From assembly GCA_003231035.1 (NCBI GenBank), contig QIHU01000345.1:1-11754 (forward strand): a DNA stretch of 11,754 bases. The letters run 5' to 3'. Source of the DNA: Acidobacteriota bacterium (GTDB lineage Bacteria > Acidobacteriota > Thermoanaerobaculia > Multivoradales > SZUA-115). Below the pieces are notes generated by a model. It saw only the letters and a program-made list of their open reading frames with translations. It was not told the origin of the DNA and did no database searches. Shown in pieces: positions 1 to 7,217 of the stretch (positions within the stretch are counted from its first letter, which is position 1; each line of letters opens with the position of its first letter). The translations under genes were made by a program, and so were the position numbers.

Positions 1-1243
1 GATTCAGGGCGATCAACACTCGCACCGCCGTCGCGTAGACTCCGCGGTATCCGGCTGAGAATCCCGCCCGCCAGTGGTCAGAGTCAAAACCCGAGCGCGC
101 CCGATCGATCGCCGCCATCGCGGCCACCAACCGTTCGCGTGCCGGCAGCAGCTCGCCGCGCGCTTCGGCAACCCTGGCCAGACCGTGCAACGCCCAGGCG
201 AGGCGGGTGTTGGCACCTTCTTGCTCGGCCAGTGTTTCCGCTTGGCGAAAACTTGTCGCGGCTTCATCCACCCGCCCAGTGGCCAACAGTAAACCGCCCA
301 GACCGAGCAGAACACCGGTCTGCACATTGCGATCACCGGCCAACTGGGCGGCGGCCAAGGCCTCGCCGAACGCCTCTTCGGCACGCCTCGGCTTCGGCTG
401 CTCCAAGTTGAGGTGCAATGCCAAAGCCAAGTTCACCAGAGCATTGGCTCGGCTCGCTTGATCTTCCAGCCGAAGATAGGTATCGGCGGCAGTCTGGAAG
501 GACTCAGCGGCGCGTACCGGATCGCCGAGATTGCGATAAACGACACCGATATTCACCTCCAACGCCGCCCGCCGCCAGGGGTCCCCATCGTCCAGCCGCT
601 CGGCGGCCCAGCGATACCGATCGAGCGCTTCGCGAAAGGCACCTACGCGCTCCAGCACCACCCCTTGATTCATCAATGCCAGCGCCTCTTGCGCCCGTGC
701 CCAAGGCTCTGCCGTCCCCCGGCGGGCCAACCGCGCCGCGCTTTCGAAAAAGGCCATCGCATCGGTGTAATGCTCTTCAGCCATCGCCACCAAGCCGAGA
801 TTCGACAGGTTGATCCCTTCACCGCGAACATCGTCCAGCCGCCGGTTGATCTCCAGAGCCTCCGAAAAACTCTCTCTAGCCTCCGCCAGCATCCCAAGGT
901 ACTGCTGAGAGATACCAAGATTGTTGAGCGTTCTGGCCAATCTCAGCTCGTCGCCGAGCTGCCGCCGCACATCGATCGCCTTGCCACAAAACTCAAGGGC
1001 AGCGCGGAAGTCGCCTAAGTTGTTGTAGGCGTCGCAGGCGTTGTTGAGCGCCACACCGACCGCGGTGGGATCGCTTTCGCGGGCCAATACAACAACTTCC
1101 AGATAGTAGGGTATCGCTTCGCGCCAGCGGCCGGTGAAATGTCTCTCGCGGCCTTGGTCGAGAAGGGCTTGGGTAGACTGCGCCGACGCACCGAGCGGAC
1201 ACACCACGGCCAGGAGCCAAACCCAGAGGCTGAGTTTCGCCAC
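1..1243 (-). CDS. Exported TPR-repeat protein, probably TPR-CHAT (C-terminus beyond left edge)
   Basis: Reading the minus strand from GTG at 1243-1241 gives 414 uninterrupted codons to the window edge. The start is supported by a GAGGG about 10 bases upstream and by a good Sec signal peptide (residues 1-21, hydrophobic core WVWLLAVV, cleavage after ASA). Residues about 24-380 hold roughly eight to nine tetratricopeptide repeats with typical spacing, for example LNNLGISQQYLGMLAEARES near 106-125 and VNIGVVYRNLGDPVRAAESF near 230-249. TPR arrays form helical scaffolds for protein contacts. After the last repeat, the stretch around 386-414 (DHWRAGFSAGYRGVYATAVR) resembles the linker that precedes a CHAT (caspase-like) peptidase domain in many bacterial TPR-CHAT proteins. 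The CHAT domain itself is inferred and would lie outside the window. The gene is divergent from the MFS pair. I am sure of the TPRs and export, only moderately of CHAT. Confidence 0.85.
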   Translation of the reverse strand, partial: MAKLSLWVWLLAVVCPLGASAQSTQALLDQGRERHFTGRWREAIPYYLEVVVLARESDPTAVGVALNNACDAYNNLGDFRAALEFCGKAIDVRRQLGDELRLARTLNNLGISQQYLGMLAEARESFSEALEINRRLDDVRGEGINLSNLGLVAMAEEHYTDAMAFFESAARLARRGTAEPWARAQEALALMNQGVVLERVGAFREALDRYRWAAERLDDGDPWRRAALEVNIGVVYRNLGDPVRAAESFQTAADTYLRLEDQASRANALVNLALALHLNLEQPKPRRAEEAFGEALAAAQLAGDRNVQTGVLLGLGGLLLATGRVDEAATSFRQAETLAEQEGANTRLAWALHGLARVAEARGELLPARERLVAAMAAIDRARSGFDSDHWRAGFSAGYRGVYATAVRVLIALN

Positions 1244-1377
1244 CCGGTGCCACCCTCGGCATCTCTGACCATCGGCCGTCCAACTTGATCCCACTTCCAC
1301 ATCTTACCGGCCGAATGGGGTGCATAGTGCAGTATCGTGTGGCGCGCTCGGCACCCACTAGTGCGGACGCCGCCACC

Positions 1378-2640
1378 ATGACGACAACTTCTCTCGCTAC
1401 CGACCCATCCAACCACCCTGCCCCCATGAGTAACGGCAGCCGGCTGCGCGGCGTCTACCTGCCCTGCCTCTTCTTGATGGTGGCGATGCTCAATCTGACC
1501 CTGATCGTCGCCGGTCTCAAAGAGTTGGTGGTCGACCGACTCGGCGGAACCACCGCCCAGGCCAGCCTCTTCTTTTCGATCGAGATGGCCGCCTACATCT
1601 TGTTCGCGCCCATCTGGGGGATCGTCAGCGATCGCTTCGGCTATCGTAAGCCGCTGGTGATCCTTGGGTTCGCGGTCAGCGCCATTTTCTACACCACCTA
1701 CTCGGTCATCGACAGCATCGCTCTGCTCCTCGCCCTACGGTTCATCCAAGGGGCCTTCTCGGTGATGGGTTGGTCCACCTTGATGGCCATGGTCCTCGAT
1801 CAACCCGACGCCCAACGGCGCGGCCGCTACATGGGGATGATGGGTGGAGCCCTCTCCCTCGGGGTTAGCCTCGGAGCGCCGATCGGCGGCTACCTGTCGC
1901 GCGACTTTGGGCCCCGCGCACCGCTCCTCGGGGCCGCGGCTCTCTTCGCCTTGATCGCGCTGGGCAGCTTCGCCTTGCCCCCCCGGCGGATCCAGCGCAA
2001 GCAGGTTTCGACGACGCAGATCCTCACCACCCTACGGGCCAGTCCCCGCTTGCTGATGCCCTACCTGTTCTACTTCGTCGACCGCTACACCGTTGGCTTC
2101 TTCGTCGTGCTCTTTCCGCTCTATTTGGGTTCACTCGGCGTGGACGACCCGGCTGTGCGCGGGCGATATCTGGCCCTCTTCCTGCTCCCCTTCGCCCTGA
2201 TGCAGTACTTCACTGGCCGCTTGTCGGACAAAGTCGGCCCTTACCCGCCGCTGCTGGTCGGCTCTTTCACCTACGGCCTTCTGCTTTGCGCCGTCGGGTA
2301 CTCGGACCTCTACGCGTTGTGGTGGGTGATGGTCGGTTTGGGAGTCCTGGCGGCGGTGATGTTTCCGCCCGCGATCACCCTGACCGCCCGCTACAGCGGC
2401 GAAGGAACGCGCGGCATTGCCATGGGCGGCTTCAACCTCGCCGGTTCCCTCGGTTTTGCCATCGGACCGTTGGTTGGCGCCTGGGCCTTCACCGCCCACG
2501 GCTACGGCTTCGCTTTCGTGATCAGCGGCGCGCTGGAACTTGTCGCCGTGGTCATTGGGTTGCTGTTCCTGGCGCGCTGGCGGACGGGCGCGGCGAAGAA
2601 CCGCCACACCCCACCGTCCGGCAAGGTCAACCAGCGATGA
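1378..2640 (+). CDS. MFS transporter (12-TM, DHA1-like)
   Basis: A 420-residue major facilitator superfamily permease of the inner membrane, with about twelve hydrophobic helices. The loop after helix 2 carries MFS motif A (GIVSDRFGYRKP, residues 81-92). The same motif recurs in the second half (GRLSDKVGPYPP, 280-291), as expected from the internal duplication of the fold. RFIQGAF after residue 120 fits motif B, and GAPIGGYL near 166-173 fits motif C of drug:H+ antiporters, so proton-coupled export is likely. The substrate cannot be read. ATG 1378 is chosen because it leaves a short polar N-tail before helix 1. ATG 1426 is a possible alternative; the TTG at 1285 would add an unlikely extension. 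No convincing Shine-Dalgarno precedes either ATG. The stop overlaps the next gene's start (ATGA), which indicates translational coupling with a second MFS gene. Confidence 0.88.
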   Translation: MTTTSLATDPSNHPAPMSNGSRLRGVYLPCLFLMVAMLNLTLIVAGLKELVVDRLGGTTAQASLFFSIEMAAYILFAPIWGIVSDRFGYRKPLVILGFAVSAIFYTTYSVIDSIALLLALRFIQGAFSVMGWSTLMAMVLDQPDAQRRGRYMGMMGGALSLGVSLGAPIGGYLSRDFGPRAPLLGAAALFALIALGSFALPPRRIQRKQVSTTQILTTLRASPRLLMPYLFYFVDRYTVGFFVVLFPLYLGSLGVDDPAVRGRYLALFLLPFALMQYFTGRLSDKVGPYPPLLVGSFTYGLLLCAVGYSDLYALWWVMVGLGVLAAVMFPPAITLTARYSGEGTRGIAMGGFNLAGSLGFAIGPLVGAWAFTAHGYGFAFVISGALELVAVVIGLLFLARWRTGAAKNRHTPPSGKVNQR

Positions 2641-3831
2641 GTGCCGAGGCGACCCCTGTTCCCGGTCGCCAGCGGTCGGCCCTGGCGGCGGTCTACTTCA
2701 CCGTATTCTTGGATCTTCTCGGTTTCGGCATCCTCTTGCCGGCGATTCCCTTTTTCGCTCGAGAGTTGGGTGCCAGCGGTCTCAAGCTGGGAATTCTCAT
2801 CTCTAGCTACTCGCTGGCGCAGCTGATCGGAGCGCCGATTCTCGGACGATTGTCCGATCGCCACGGCAGGCGGCCGGTTCTGCTCACCAGCCTCGCCGGG
2901 GCCTCGCTAGCCTTCGTTCTCACCGGCCTGGCACAGACCCTGTTTCTACTTTGCGCCGCTCGGACCGTGGCCGGCCTCTTCGGCGGTAGCGTGGCGACCG
3001 CGCAGGCCTACATCGCCGACGTCACCCAACCCGAAGAGAGAGCTCAGTACATGGGGCTCCTCGGTGCTTCCATCGGTGTCGGTTTTGTCCTCGGCCCCGC
3101 CCTTGGCGCCGCCTTCATCTACATCGGCTGGGGCTTCTCCGGCGCCGCCTTCGTCGCCGCCGCCCTGGCTGCCGTCAACTTCGCCCTCGCCTACTTTCGC
3201 TTACCCGAGTCCAGACCGCCAGCAAGGCTCCCCTTCGAACGCCGCTGGAGGCTGGGGTTCCATCCTGCGGCGGCCAGCGCCGCGGCGCCTCTTGGTTTCC
3301 ACCTTCCTCGCCATGTTGGCCTTTGTCGCCATGGAAACCACCTTCGCCTACCTGGGCGAAGATCGATTGGAGCTCGACGAAGGAGGATTCGGCTTGATCT
3401 TGGTTCTGGTCGGCGTGGTGATGATCGTCGTCCAGGGAGGACTGGTCGGACGGTTGACCACCCGCTACGGAACTCGCCGCATCGCGATTCTCGGCGCCCT
3501 AGGGATGGCCCTCACCCTGGCCCTCCTCCCGGCGGCGCCCACGCTCACCCTGGCGGTGGTGGTCTTGGGCGGCATGGCGGCGGCCAAAGGGTTGCTCTCC
3601 CCGGCTCTAGCGACCCTCCTTTCCACCCGTAGCGGCGCAGAGGAACAGGGCGCGGTGCTCGGCGCCAGCCAGTCCTTCTCGGCCGCTGCCCGAGCCCTGG
3701 GACCGCCCTTGGCCGGAGCACTGTACGACTACACATTCGCCGCTCCCTACCTGGCCGCCGCCCTCGCCGCCATCGCTGCCGCCAGCCTCATCGCGGCGAC
3801 CCAAGAGGCTGATCTGAGTGTCACCACTTGA
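2637..3831 (+). CDS. Second MFS transporter (TetA-like), interrupted by a +1 frameshift
   Basis: Starts at ATG 2637 inside the previous stop (ATGA). The first about 207 codons encode six helices of a TetA/multidrug-type MFS protein: FLDLLGFGILLP in helix 1, motif A GRLSDRHGRRP (70-80), and the AYIADVTQPEERAQYMG loop followed by helix 5 with GFVLGPALGA, typical of this group. Near 3255 this frame turns into Arg/Gly-rich nonsense. The +1 frame resumes a normal MFS C-half (ILRRPAPRRLLVSTFLAMLA onward) up to TGA 3829-3831. Removing one base joins both halves into 397 residues, a normal family length. Both halves look well conserved, so the shift is either an assembly or sequencing error in a G run or a recent mutation. 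Read literally, the N-half frame runs on to 3632. Substrate unknown; probably works in the same unit as the upstream MFS gene. Confidence 0.8.
3240..3262 (+). other. Probable frameshift site in the second MFS gene
   Basis: The reading frame changes here from the ATG 2637 frame to the +1 frame. A run of four G at 3254-3257 is the most economical cause. With three G the protein would read through as RRWRLGSILRRPAPRR without loss of plausible sequence. The exact base cannot be fixed without a homologue or raw reads. Confidence 0.7.
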
Positions 3832-3909
3832 GCAAACCCGCCAGTCGTGCTAGGTAGAGGTAGACGGTTTCCTTTTTCATGCTGCCTTGCCGGCAATTGC
3901 ATCAGCACC

Positions 3910-4590
3910 ATGGCCAACGCTCTTCTTCTCATCGGTTCAATCCTCGCCATTGCGGGAACGATTTGGCTATTGGTGGTCGCCTTCCGAGACAGTTTGGCGA
4001 TGGGGCTCGGTACCCTCTTGATTCCGTTCTTCGCCATCTACACCTTGGTTCGGTATTGGCCCGAAAGTAAGTACCCAATGGCACTGAATCTTGGCGGAAT
4101 CTTGGCGATTATCCTAGGCTTGTCGCTCGCCCCCAAGATTACTCTGGCCTCGTTCAGCGAACAGCCCGAAGTCAGTTGGGCTGAAAAGCGCAATGTACGG
4201 AGCGGGCCCGTCACCGGCCCGCTGGCCGACTCCCGCAGACGCGCCACCGAAAACCCCACCGCAACGCAACCGCGCAAGCCAGCCGCGAGCAGCAAGACTT
4301 CGCAGTCGAGCACCAGCACCACCTCAGAAAACTCAACCCGTAACACTCCACCTACTTTCCGACGTCGCGGGAATCCGAGAGGTGAGAGCTTCCCCGCCAG
4401 AAGCATCGGCGACTTCGTCGACCGACACATCACCGTCATTCGTCAGGATGGCGAGCGGATCCTATGCACGGTCGAGAAAGTCGACAAGCAGACCGTAACC
4501 CTACGCCGGCGCATCGGCGGCGGCACCATCTCCTTCAAACTTGAGCGCAGCGAGATCAGCGAACTGCTGGTCCCCCGGCGCATCCAATAG
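3910..4590 (+). CDS. Membrane protein with three TM helices and a small beta-rich C-terminal domain
   Basis: A 226-residue protein that I do not recognise by name. Residues about 4-24, 29-48 and 58-78 are three hydrophobic helices, with no cleavable signal. Residues 95-160 are a low-complexity Ser/Thr/Pro/Arg linker. Residues about 164-222 form a compact domain with alternating strands (HITVIRQDGERILCTVEKVD, then TVTLRRRIGGGTISFKLE), which looks like a small SH3- or Sm-like barrel; this is inference from strand pattern only. ATG 3910 is preferred because it begins directly at the first helix. A GTG at 3847 is in frame but would add a 21-residue extension of no visible character. Only 19 bases separate its stop from the next gene, which has a strong ribosome-binding site, so the two are probably one operon. 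A role as a membrane anchor or partner for that exported Cys-rich protein is possible but unproven. Confidence 0.7.
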   Translation: MANALLLIGSILAIAGTIWLLVVAFRDSLAMGLGTLLIPFFAIYTLVRYWPESKYPMALNLGGILAIILGLSLAPKITLASFSEQPEVSWAEKRNVRSGPVTGPLADSRRRATENPTATQPRKPAASSKTSQSSTSTTSENSTRNTPPTFRRRGNPRGESFPARSIGDFVDRHITVIRQDGERILCTVEKVDKQTVTLRRRIGGGTISFKLERSEISELLVPRRIQ

Positions 4591-4609
4591 GCAGTCCAGG
4601 AGCTTTCCC

Positions 4610-5098
4610 ATGGCCATCACCGCAAGCAAACTACGCCAAGCCACCATCCTAGGTGGCCTCATCCTCGTCACCCTGATCTCCGTGATCGCGGCCCAGGCGC
4701 AGTCGGAAATGAAGGACCCCGTCCCTTTCACCGACGTCAAAGCGCAGACCTACCAGTTCATCGAGTGGTACGACACCATCGAATTGACCCCCGAGCAGGA
4801 CGCGATCAAGAAGGCAGCTCTGGAGCCCCTACCGGCCCCCTGCTGCAGCAACAACACCGCCTACACCTGCTGCTGCCCGTGCAACATGTCGCGCAGCCTT
4901 TGGGGTCTCACCCACTACCTGATCACCGAGCACGGCTACAACGCCGAGCAAGTGCAAACCAAGGTCAAAGAGTGGATCGCCACCATCAACCCCGGCGGTT
5001 TCAGCGGCGATGTCTGCGGCACTGGTGGCTGCAACCGGCCCTTCGAACACAACGGCTGCGGCGGCATGCGCAAGGGTGAGGTGACCTGGGCCGGGTAA
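4610..5098 (+). CDS. Exported Cys-rich protein with CCS...CCCPC motif
   Basis: A 162-residue protein from ATG 4610, preceded by AGGAG at 4598-4602 with a 7-base gap. Residues 1-31 look like a signal peptide or N-terminal anchor (hydrophobic LGGLILVTLISVIAA, then AQAQS). The mature part has nine Cys: C78, C79, C87, C88, C89 and C91 in a tight cluster (PCCSNNTAYTCCCPCN), then C126, C131 and C140 (ending NGCGGM). A helix-forming stretch, SRSLWGLTHYLITEHGYNAE, followed by QVQTKVKEWIATINPGGFSG, lies between the clusters. Cys pairs followed by a helical hairpin recall the layout of CcmH/NrfF- or PCYCGC-type proteins, but the motif is not theirs and I claim no homology. Metal binding or thiol-disulfide work in the periplasm is plausible by inference. 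It follows the membrane protein gene by 19 bases and ends before a strong hairpin. Confidence 0.78.
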   Translation: MAITASKLRQATILGGLILVTLISVIAAQAQSEMKDPVPFTDVKAQTYQFIEWYDTIELTPEQDAIKKAALEPLPAPCCSNNTAYTCCCPCNMSRSLWGLTHYLITEHGYNAEQVQTKVKEWIATINPGGFSGDVCGTGGCNRPFEHNGCGGMRKGEVTWAG

Positions 5099-5114
5099 CC
5101 TACCGACACCTCAT

Positions 5115-5153
5115 GGGCCCGCCGCGCTCAGCAAGCTCGCGCGGCTTGGGCCC
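5115..5153. terminator. GC-rich bidirectional hairpin between convergent genes
   Basis: GGGCCC plus GCCGCGC (5115-5127) pairs with GCGCGGC (5139-5145) and GGGCCC (5148-5153), leaving a TT bulge at 5146-5147 and an 11-base loop. It sits between the stop of the Cys-rich gene (5098) and the stop of the haloperoxidase gene (5166). The position suits a shared terminator. There is no U tract on either strand, so intrinsic termination is likely but not certain. Confidence 0.6.
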
Positions 5154-5165
5154 GATCTGGCGGAT

Positions 5166-7004
5166 CTAGATTCGGTAGGAACCGCCATCAAACAGGGGCA
5201 CCGTCATCGAGAAATTCTCGCCGTAAGTGAGCTTTTGCTCTTCGAGGATTCCGATGGCAACTTGTTCTCCCATCCGAAGCGACTCGATGTAGTCCGAGTA
5301 GAAGTGCACCCCGGCCCAGTCGCGGCCAATTGAGATATTGGAAGCTAGCTTGTTCAGCTCACCTTCGACCGTCAGCGTGCCATCGCTGACCGGCACCTTG
5401 ACTAACTTGGAGCCGTCGTTCTTGGGTACGAAGGCGGTCTTGTCGTTGCCGGCGATCGTCAGTGGGTGTTTGTGGTCAAAAAACGCTTTCAAGATCGTGA
5501 CACAAGCTCCGGCGACCGTGGCATGGCCCGCACCGTAGGACGGGTGCATCGGTGAGCCCTCACAGAAGGCCATCGGTAGGAGGTAGTTAGCCTTGCCTAG
5601 TTGGGGGTCGGCCCCGTTTTTCTTGGCAATCAGTGCGAGGATCTCCTTCAGACCGGGCGTCGCCTCCATCGCGTCGAGTTCCGACGTCTTGAGTACAGCG
5701 CGGCGTGACAGGCGAGCACCAAGTACCTCGGGACGGAAGCGGCGGTGCACGTTAAATTTCTGAAAACGCACCGCTTTCAGCGCGCGAGTCGCCACCTCGG
5801 TTACCAATGACAGGATATGCGGTCCACCGAAGTGAGCGAAGCCCTGCTGATGGTCAACGCAATCCGACCCTTGAAAAGGAATATCCGGGTCGAAAGGCAC
5901 CCCAAGGCCCATCAGAATCAGGCAGGCGTTGAGATAGGACTCGTAGAGGGCATCGTAGTGCACATAGGTAGCCAAGTCTCGCGGAGTCGTGATGAAGCGG
6001 CGGGTCGGGGTCTTTTTTCGCGAGCAGTCTTGGCCTATATAGCACTCTAGATTCCCTAAGTTGGCACCTTCCTGAACGTCGAGCCACTCTTTCCATCGCG
6101 TCATGTGATCGTCGCAGGGTTTGGCGTACCTCACCCGTTGATCGATGGTGATCGCGCCATAGGTGATCTTGCCGTCTGCCGGCGCCCGTTCCTTGTCCAG
6201 AGGATTGATCCCACCGTTGCCAGCCAGCAAAAATTGGGAAATGTACGGGCCGATGTGGTCCCCCGGGGTGATCCCGCGAAAGAGGGTCTGCCCGGTCAGG
6301 CCACCAGATGACCGTTTGCGTCCAAGCTCGGCCGCGCTCAATCCACAGCACTCGTCGCTGGCAAACCACTTGAGCTTGCCCAGATGGCCAACCACAGCCT
6401 TGACCGTGGTGTCCGTCGGCGCTTTGGCCTTGCAGTCGAACGACACCTTGCCGGACAGATCCACGATCTGCGTGAACGGCACGTCGCGAAGCAGAGCCTG
6501 CGCGTAGACCTCGGCCATCTCCGCAGTCAACTCATCGCTGCCCAAAGCAGGGGCCGGCGGCATGGTGACGGCTTGTGCATCCGGTCCTTCCAGATCGAAA
6601 GTCCGCCCCGCACCCTGACTCTCCCAAGCCCGGACCTTGGCTTTGGCCTTTCTGGCCTTGGCGGATCTCCACGGGCCACAACAGTCCTTGGGTTCGCCCC
6701 CATTCGGCCCCAAGCGAGTATCTATGAAATCGCGTGGGTCACCGCTATCGAGCCCCTTGACAAATTTCTTAAAGTCCTCGGGGCTCTCGACCAGCCCTGT
6801 CTTCGAATCATGGGGCATACCCTTCGTGAAGCTTGCCAAATAGCTCGGTACCGAGCTCTTGCTGCCATTGCACAGGTCGGTCACCAGCTTGCGAAATTTC
6901 TGCTCATCTCCATTCGCAACGTGACGCGGATGCGGCCGCGCGGCGGCGAGCTCCGCCGCTGAAACCCGAACTCGAAGTGACTCTTGTCGCCGATCCTGGT
7001 TCAT
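5166..7004 (-). CDS. Vanadium-dependent haloperoxidase (bromoperoxidase type)
   Basis: A 612-residue enzyme. The family uses a vanadate cofactor and H2O2 to oxidise halide to hypohalite-like species. ATG 7004 is fixed by AAGGAGGA at 7009-7016, 4 bases upstream. The C-terminal half carries the vanadate pocket seen in algal bromoperoxidases: K416 and R424 (KFNVHRRFRPE), H487 and H494 in SPMHPSYGAGHATVAG, and R561 and H567 in SIGRDWAGVHF. R-to-H and K-to-R spacings (6 and 8) match those of the algal enzymes, and H494 and H567 are the expected acid-base and vanadate-ligand histidines. The Ser normally found two residues before the active His is Ala492 here. The N-terminus (RRQESLRVRVSAAELA, later FTKGMPHD and GDPRDF) is typical of bacterial and cyanobacterial members. 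There is no signal peptide, so it is probably cytoplasmic. It appears monocistronic. By eye its GC is lower than that of the flanking PBP1C region (34/60 at 5881-5940). Confidence 0.95.
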   Translation of the reverse strand: MNQDRRQESLRVRVSAAELAAARPHPRHVANGDEQKFRKLVTDLCNGSKSSVPSYLASFTKGMPHDSKTGLVESPEDFKKFVKGLDSGDPRDFIDTRLGPNGGEPKDCCGPWRSAKARKAKAKVRAWESQGAGRTFDLEGPDAQAVTMPPAPALGSDELTAEMAEVYAQALLRDVPFTQIVDLSGKVSFDCKAKAPTDTTVKAVVGHLGKLKWFASDECCGLSAAELGRKRSSGGLTGQTLFRGITPGDHIGPYISQFLLAGNGGINPLDKERAPADGKITYGAITIDQRVRYAKPCDDHMTRWKEWLDVQEGANLGNLECYIGQDCSRKKTPTRRFITTPRDLATYVHYDALYESYLNACLILMGLGVPFDPDIPFQGSDCVDHQQGFAHFGGPHILSLVTEVATRALKAVRFQKFNVHRRFRPEVLGARLSRRAVLKTSELDAMEATPGLKEILALIAKKNGADPQLGKANYLLPMAFCEGSPMHPSYGAGHATVAGACVTILKAFFDHKHPLTIAGNDKTAFVPKNDGSKLVKVPVSDGTLTVEGELNKLASNISIGRDWAGVHFYSDYIESLRMGEQVAIGILEEQKLTYGENFSMTVPLFDGGSYRI

Positions 7005-7104
7005 GCTGTCCTCCTTGAGAACGGTTGTGGGAGCTCCTAACCAAGCGCTCCATCACATAAGACGGACAGCACCGCCGCATTCCCTCATCTAAATGTGATC
7101 TTTC

Positions 7105-7117
7105 TGCCCAGTGGGCA
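7105..7117. promoter_or_regulatory. 13-bp perfect palindrome upstream of haloperoxidase gene
   Basis: TGCCCA-G-TGGGCA lies about 100 bases upstream of the haloperoxidase start, in the 213-base gap before the next gene. A one-base centre is wrong for an RNA hairpin but suits a dimeric regulator's operator. The regulator is unknown; this is only a candidate site. Confidence 0.25.
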
Positions 7118-7176
7118 AGCCCAGTCTCCGCTTGAGGTTCCGCTCTCTACCGGATCGAAGCGTCAATCACCTCGCA

Positions 7177-7202
7177 GAGCCGGGGCCGCGCCTTCCCGGC
7201 TC
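7177..7202 (-). terminator. Hairpin downstream of the roadblock/LC7-like gene
   Basis: Perfect 8-bp arms (GAGCCGGG at 7177-7184, CCCGGCTC at 7195-7202) around a 10-base loop. It starts 15 bases after the TGA at 7220-7218 on the minus strand and so may end that transcript before the haloperoxidase gene. The strand downstream (TGCGAGGTG) has no U run, so the call is moderate. Confidence 0.45.
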
Positions 7203-7217
7203 GCCGCCGAGAAGACC

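Noticed and set aside
413..1018. Open frame of about 200 codons on the plus strand
   Set aside because: It is antisense to the TPR gene, which has a signal peptide and clear repeats; the plus-strand translation is low-complexity with no recognisable domain.
3828..3856. TTGAGC ... TAGGTA as a promoter for the membrane protein gene
   Set aside because: The spacing is 17 but the -10 half matches only 2 of 6 bases, and the -35 overlaps the MFS stop.
5166..7004. Reading the gene as a PAP2-type acid phosphatase
   Set aside because: The related pocket is shared, but length, the N-terminal region and the KFNVHRRFRPE and PSYGAGHATVAG motifs match vanadium haloperoxidases.
7061..7083. ECF-sigma-like GGAAT ... 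CGTC promoter upstream of the haloperoxidase gene (minus strand)
   Set aside because: The spacing between the boxes is too short for the known ECF consensus and nothing else supports it.
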